Shown here: one piece after another, positions 6,083 through 8,306 of the stretch
Position numbering within the stretch: position 1 is the first letter of the stretch
How the letters are laid out: every line of letters begins with the position of its first letter
Source of the DNA: Pseudomonadota bacterium
GTDB taxonomy: Bacteria; Pseudomonadota; Gammaproteobacteria; Burkholderiales; Burkholderiaceae_C
DNA: 8,306 nt
Direction of reading: 5' to 3'
Assembly: GCA_021798395.1 (NCBI GenBank)
Contig: JAJZHS010000094.1
Coordinates: 1-8,306 of the forward strand
Translations under genes and position numbers: made by a program
The notes under the pieces: model-generated
What the model was told of the DNA's origin: nothing
The model's input: the letters and a program-made list of their open reading frames with translations, nothing else
Databases searched by the model: none

Positions 6083-6886
6083 ATGTTGCGCACCCGCATC
6101 CTGACCGCGCTGGCCTTGCTGGCGCTGCTGCTGCCGACCGTGTTCGCGGCTCCGCGCTGGCTGTTCGCGGTCGTGTTCGGCGCGTTCTGCGCGGCCGGCA
6201 TGTGGGAGTGGGCGCGGCTGGCCGGGGTGCGCGGCGCCGCGGCGGTGGGCTGCGCCGTGGTATGGGCGTTGCTGGCCGCGCTGCTCAGCGCGGGCGCGGC
6301 GCCCGACGCGGTGTTCGGCGCCGCCCTGGTCGCCTGGCTGCTGCTGCTGGCGGCGAGCCTGCCGCGCGCTGCGCTGCCGGCGCCGCTGGCGCGTCCGGCG
6401 GTCCTGGTGGCGCTGGGCGCTCTGGTGCTGCTGGCCGGCTGGCTGGCGTTGTTGCGCGCGCGCGCAGCCGGTCCGATGTTGCTGCTATCCGTGCTCGCCC
6501 TGGCCTGGGTCGCCGACGTCGCGGCGTATTTCGGCGGGCGCGCGATCGGCGGCGCCAAGCTGGCGCCGCGCATCAGCCCGGGCAAGACGCGGGCCGGCGC
6601 GTACAGCGCCGCCGCCGCCGTGCTGCTGTACGGCGCGGTCTGCGCGCGGTGGCTTCCGGACACGCTTCCGGCGCGGCTGGCGCGCGACTGGGGCGTCATC
6701 GGCATGGTCGTGGCGCTGCTCGCTTTGGGGGCGCTGAGCATCTGCGGCGATCTGTTCGAGTCGTTGCTCAAGCGCCATGCCGGGGTCAAGGACAGCAGCG
6801 CGCTGCTGCCGGGCCACGGCGGCGTGCTCGACCGCGTCGACGCCTTGTTGCCGCTGATGCCGGCCGCTATGCTGCTGCTGCGATGA
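6083..6886 (+). CDS. cdsA: Phosphatidate cytidylyltransferase (CDP-diglyceride synthase)
   Basis: CdsA is an inner-membrane enzyme that joins CTP and phosphatidic acid into CDP-diacylglycerol, the precursor of all major bacterial phospholipids. The 267-residue product is strongly hydrophobic, with several membrane segments spread through about residues 5-150 and 172-220. The family signature is intact at the C-terminus: GDLFESLLKRHAGVKD (222-237) followed by LLPGHGGVLDRVDAL (241-255), which holds the metal-binding Asp residues. WVADVAAYFGGRAIGGAKLA (142-161) is also typical. The next motif reads ISPGKTRAG (164-172), where most homologues I recall have ISPGKTWEG, so Trp and Glu are replaced. 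The ATG has no clear Shine-Dalgarno and lies 8 nt after the uppS stop, suggesting translational coupling. Its stop overlaps the dxr start (ATGA). The N-terminal half is rich in Ala and Leu. Confidence 0.95.
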   Translation: MLRTRILTALALLALLLPTVFAAPRWLFAVVFGAFCAAGMWEWARLAGVRGAAAVGCAVVWALLAALLSAGAAPDAVFGAALVAWLLLLAASLPRAALPAPLARPAVLVALGALVLLAGWLALLRARAAGPMLLLSVLALAWVADVAAYFGGRAIGGAKLAPRISPGKTRAGAYSAAAAVLLYGAVCARWLPDTLPARLARDWGVIGMVVALLALGALSICGDLFESLLKRHAGVKDSSALLPGHGGVLDRVDALLPLMPAAMLLLR

Positions 6887-8058
6887 AACGCGTCACGGTT
6901 CTGGGCAGCACGGGCTCGATCGGCCGCAGCACCCTGGACGTGCTGGGCCTGCATCCCGATCGGTATGGGGTGCACGCGCTCGGCGCGCAGCGCAACGACG
7001 CGGTACTGCTCGAGCAGTGCCTGCGGTTCGCGCCGCGCTACGCGGTGCTGGTCGATGCGGACGCCGCGCAGCGCCTGGGGGCTGCGTTGCGCGCGCGCGG
7101 CAGCGCCACCGAGGTGCTGTGCGGCGGCGACGCGCTGGAGCAGGTCGCCGCCGACGCGCAGACCGACGTGGTGATGGCGGCGATCGTCGGCGTGGCCGGT
7201 CTGGGGTCGAGCCTGGCGGCCGCGCGCGCCGGCAAGCGCGTGCTGCTGGCGAACAAGGAGTCGCTGGTCGTCGCCGGCGCGTTGTTCATGCGCGCGCTGC
7301 GCGACGGCGGCGGCGAACTGCTGCCGATCGACAGCGAACACAGCGCCATCCTTCAGGGCATGCCGGCCGATCGCTCGCGCTGGGCGCACGACGTGCGCGA
7401 GATCACGCTGACCGCCTCGGGCGGGCCGTTCCGCACCGTGAACCCGGAGCATCTGGAGACGATGACTCCGCAGCAGGCCTGCGCCCATCCGAACTGGAGC
7501 ATGGGGCCGAAGATCTCGGTCGATTCGGCCACGATGATGAACAAGGCGCTGGAGATCATCGAGGCCCATCATCTGTTCGGGATCGCGGCGCACCGCATCA
7601 AGGTACTGATTCATCCGCAAAGCATCGTGCACTCGATGGTCACCTACCACGACGGCTCGGTGCTGGCCCAGCTGGGCGTTCCGGACATGCGCACGCCGAT
7701 CGCCTGCGGCCTGGCGTGGCCGCAACGGTTGGCGTCGGGGGCTTCGTGGCTGGATCTGGCGCGCGTCGGACGGCTCGATTTCGCCGAGCCCGACGCGCAG
7801 CGCTTTCCGGCCTTGCAGCTGGCGTACCAGGCGCTGGGCATGGCCGACGGCGCGTGCGCCGTGCTCAACGCGGCGAACGAGGAAACGGTGGCTGCGTTCC
7901 TGCAGGGGCGCGCGCGCTTCACCGACATCCACCGCGCCAACGCGGCCGCGCTGGAGCGCACGCCGATCGACGACGCCTCCAGCCTGGAGGCGCTTCGCGA
8001 GCTGGACGCGCGCGCGCGGCGCGATCCCCGCGCCGAGCTTGCGCGGCGGGCGCGTTGA
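6883..8058 (+). CDS. dxr: 1-deoxy-D-xylulose 5-phosphate reductoisomerase
   Basis: Dxr converts DXP to 2-C-methyl-D-erythritol 4-phosphate with NADPH and a divalent metal, the committed step of the MEP isoprenoid pathway and the target of fosmidomycin. The 391-residue product is full length. It has the NADPH-binding GSTGSIG (8-14), LLANKESLV (121-129), the metal ligands Asp150 and Glu152 in PIDSEHSA (148-155), the substrate loop ASGGPFR (178-184), and HPNWSMGPKIS (202-212). MNKALEIIEAHHLF (219-232) supplies the third metal ligand Glu224, and HPQSIVHSMV (244-253) follows. The C-terminal helical domain is complete. The ATG overlaps the cdsA stop by four bases, so translation is probably coupled by reinitiation. 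A strong GGAG site for rseP follows 19 nt before the next gene. Confidence 0.98.
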   Translation: MKRVTVLGSTGSIGRSTLDVLGLHPDRYGVHALGAQRNDAVLLEQCLRFAPRYAVLVDADAAQRLGAALRARGSATEVLCGGDALEQVAADAQTDVVMAAIVGVAGLGSSLAAARAGKRVLLANKESLVVAGALFMRALRDGGGELLPIDSEHSAILQGMPADRSRWAHDVREITLTASGGPFRTVNPEHLETMTPQQACAHPNWSMGPKISVDSATMMNKALEIIEAHHLFGIAAHRIKVLIHPQSIVHSMVTYHDGSVLAQLGVPDMRTPIACGLAWPQRLASGASWLDLARVGRLDFAEPDAQRFPALQLAYQALGMADGACAVLNAANEETVAAFLQGRARFTDIHRANAAALERTPIDDASSLEALRELDARARRDPRAELARRAR

Positions 8059-8077
8059 CCCGCCGGCGGAGCGTGAC

Positions 8078-8306
8078 ATGCTGACCCTGGCCGCGTTCCT
8101 GCTCGCGATCGGCGTGCTGGTCACCGTGCACGAGTACGGGCATTACCGCGCCGCGCGGGCGGTCGGCGTCAAGGTGCTGCGCTTCTCGATCGGGTTCGGT
8201 CGTCCGTTGCTGCGCTGGCGGCGCGGCGAAACCGAGTTCGTGCTCGCCGCGCTGCCCTTGGGCGGCTACGTGCGCATGGCCGACGAGCGCGAGGCGCCGG
8301 TAGATC
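8078..8306 (+). CDS. rseP: RIP metalloprotease RseP, N-terminal part (3' end outside window)
   Basis: RseP is a site-2-type intramembrane zinc protease (M50B family) of the inner membrane. In E. coli it cleaves anti-sigma factor RseA after DegS, releasing sigma-E, and it also removes remnant signal peptides. Only the first 76 residues are present. They show a membrane segment (about 2-16) leading into the zinc-binding motif HEYGH (18-22) with catalytic Glu19. RFSIGFGRPLLRW (35-47) and LPLGGYVRM (59-67), the conserved membrane-reentrant region, follow. The ATG is supported by GGAG (8068-8071) at 6 nt. The PDZ domains and the second zinc-ligand segment lie beyond the window, so completeness cannot be judged. 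Its place after dxr matches the conserved order that usually continues with bamA. Confidence 0.94.
   Translation, partial: MLTLAAFLLAIGVLVTVHEYGHYRAARAVGVKVLRFSIGFGRPLLRWRRGETEFVLAALPLGGYVRMADEREAPVD

Noticed and set aside
6607..6621. GCC-rich run in cdsA as a microsatellite or phase-variable repeat
   Set aside because: It is a short stretch of Ala codons in a membrane segment; trinucleotide units would not shift the frame.
5809..8124. A 771-codon open frame antisense to uppS, cdsA and dxr
   Set aside because: It lies opposite well-identified genes, is rich in Arg, Ala and Ser, and has no recognisable domain. Long antisense open frames are expected in GC-rich DNA where stops are scarce.

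Overview
This window is a very GC-rich stretch of chromosomal core genome from a proteobacterium. The best fit is a betaproteobacterium, probably Burkholderiales. From memory of the families, the EF-Ts N-terminus ([20 protein letters not shown]), ribosomal protein S2 and UMP kinase read almost like Burkholderia-type proteins. The order rpsB-tsf-pyrH-frr-uppS-cdsA-dxr-rseP is the classic beta/gammaproteobacterial arrangement. No mobile element, CRISPR array, tRNA, rRNA or sign of recent transfer was seen.

Layout. (1) Positions 3-581 (+) hold the C-terminal part of the 23S rRNA 2'-O-methyltransferase RlmB, cut by the window edge. (2) Positions 657-1949 (-) hold a DUF3422 family, probably membrane-anchored protein of unknown function, convergent with rlmB. 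A GC-rich palindrome lies between their 3' ends. (3) Positions 1950-2174 are a divergent intergenic region. It carries a promoter with a perfect TATAAT facing the ribosomal operon and a long leader with several possible stems and a pseudoknot-like element next to the rpsB ribosome binding site. (4) Positions 2175-8306 (+) form a compact run of eight genes: rpsB, tsf, pyrH, frr, uppS, cdsA, dxr and the first 76 codons of rseP. Spacing tightens downstream: 95, 61, 26, 28 and 8 nt, then a 4-base overlap, then 19 nt. There are two hairpins between rpsB and tsf, and cdsA/dxr overlap by ATGA.

How the genes work together. The first half of the operon serves translation: S2 in the small subunit, EF-Ts recharging EF-Tu, and RRF recycling ribosomes. 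It also includes UMP kinase for pyrimidine supply. The second half serves the cell envelope. Dxr commits carbon to the MEP isoprenoid pathway, UppS turns isoprenoid precursors into the undecaprenyl carrier lipid, CdsA makes CDP-diacylglycerol for phospholipids, and RseP cleaves membrane proteins in the envelope stress response. The window therefore links ribosome and membrane growth in one transcription unit.

Novelty. I found no new multi-gene system. The points most worth a second look are the structured rpsB leader (likely S2 autoregulation), the tandem hairpins before tsf, the uncharacterised DUF3422 protein beside rpsB, and some lineage-specific changes in CdsA and EF-Ts.
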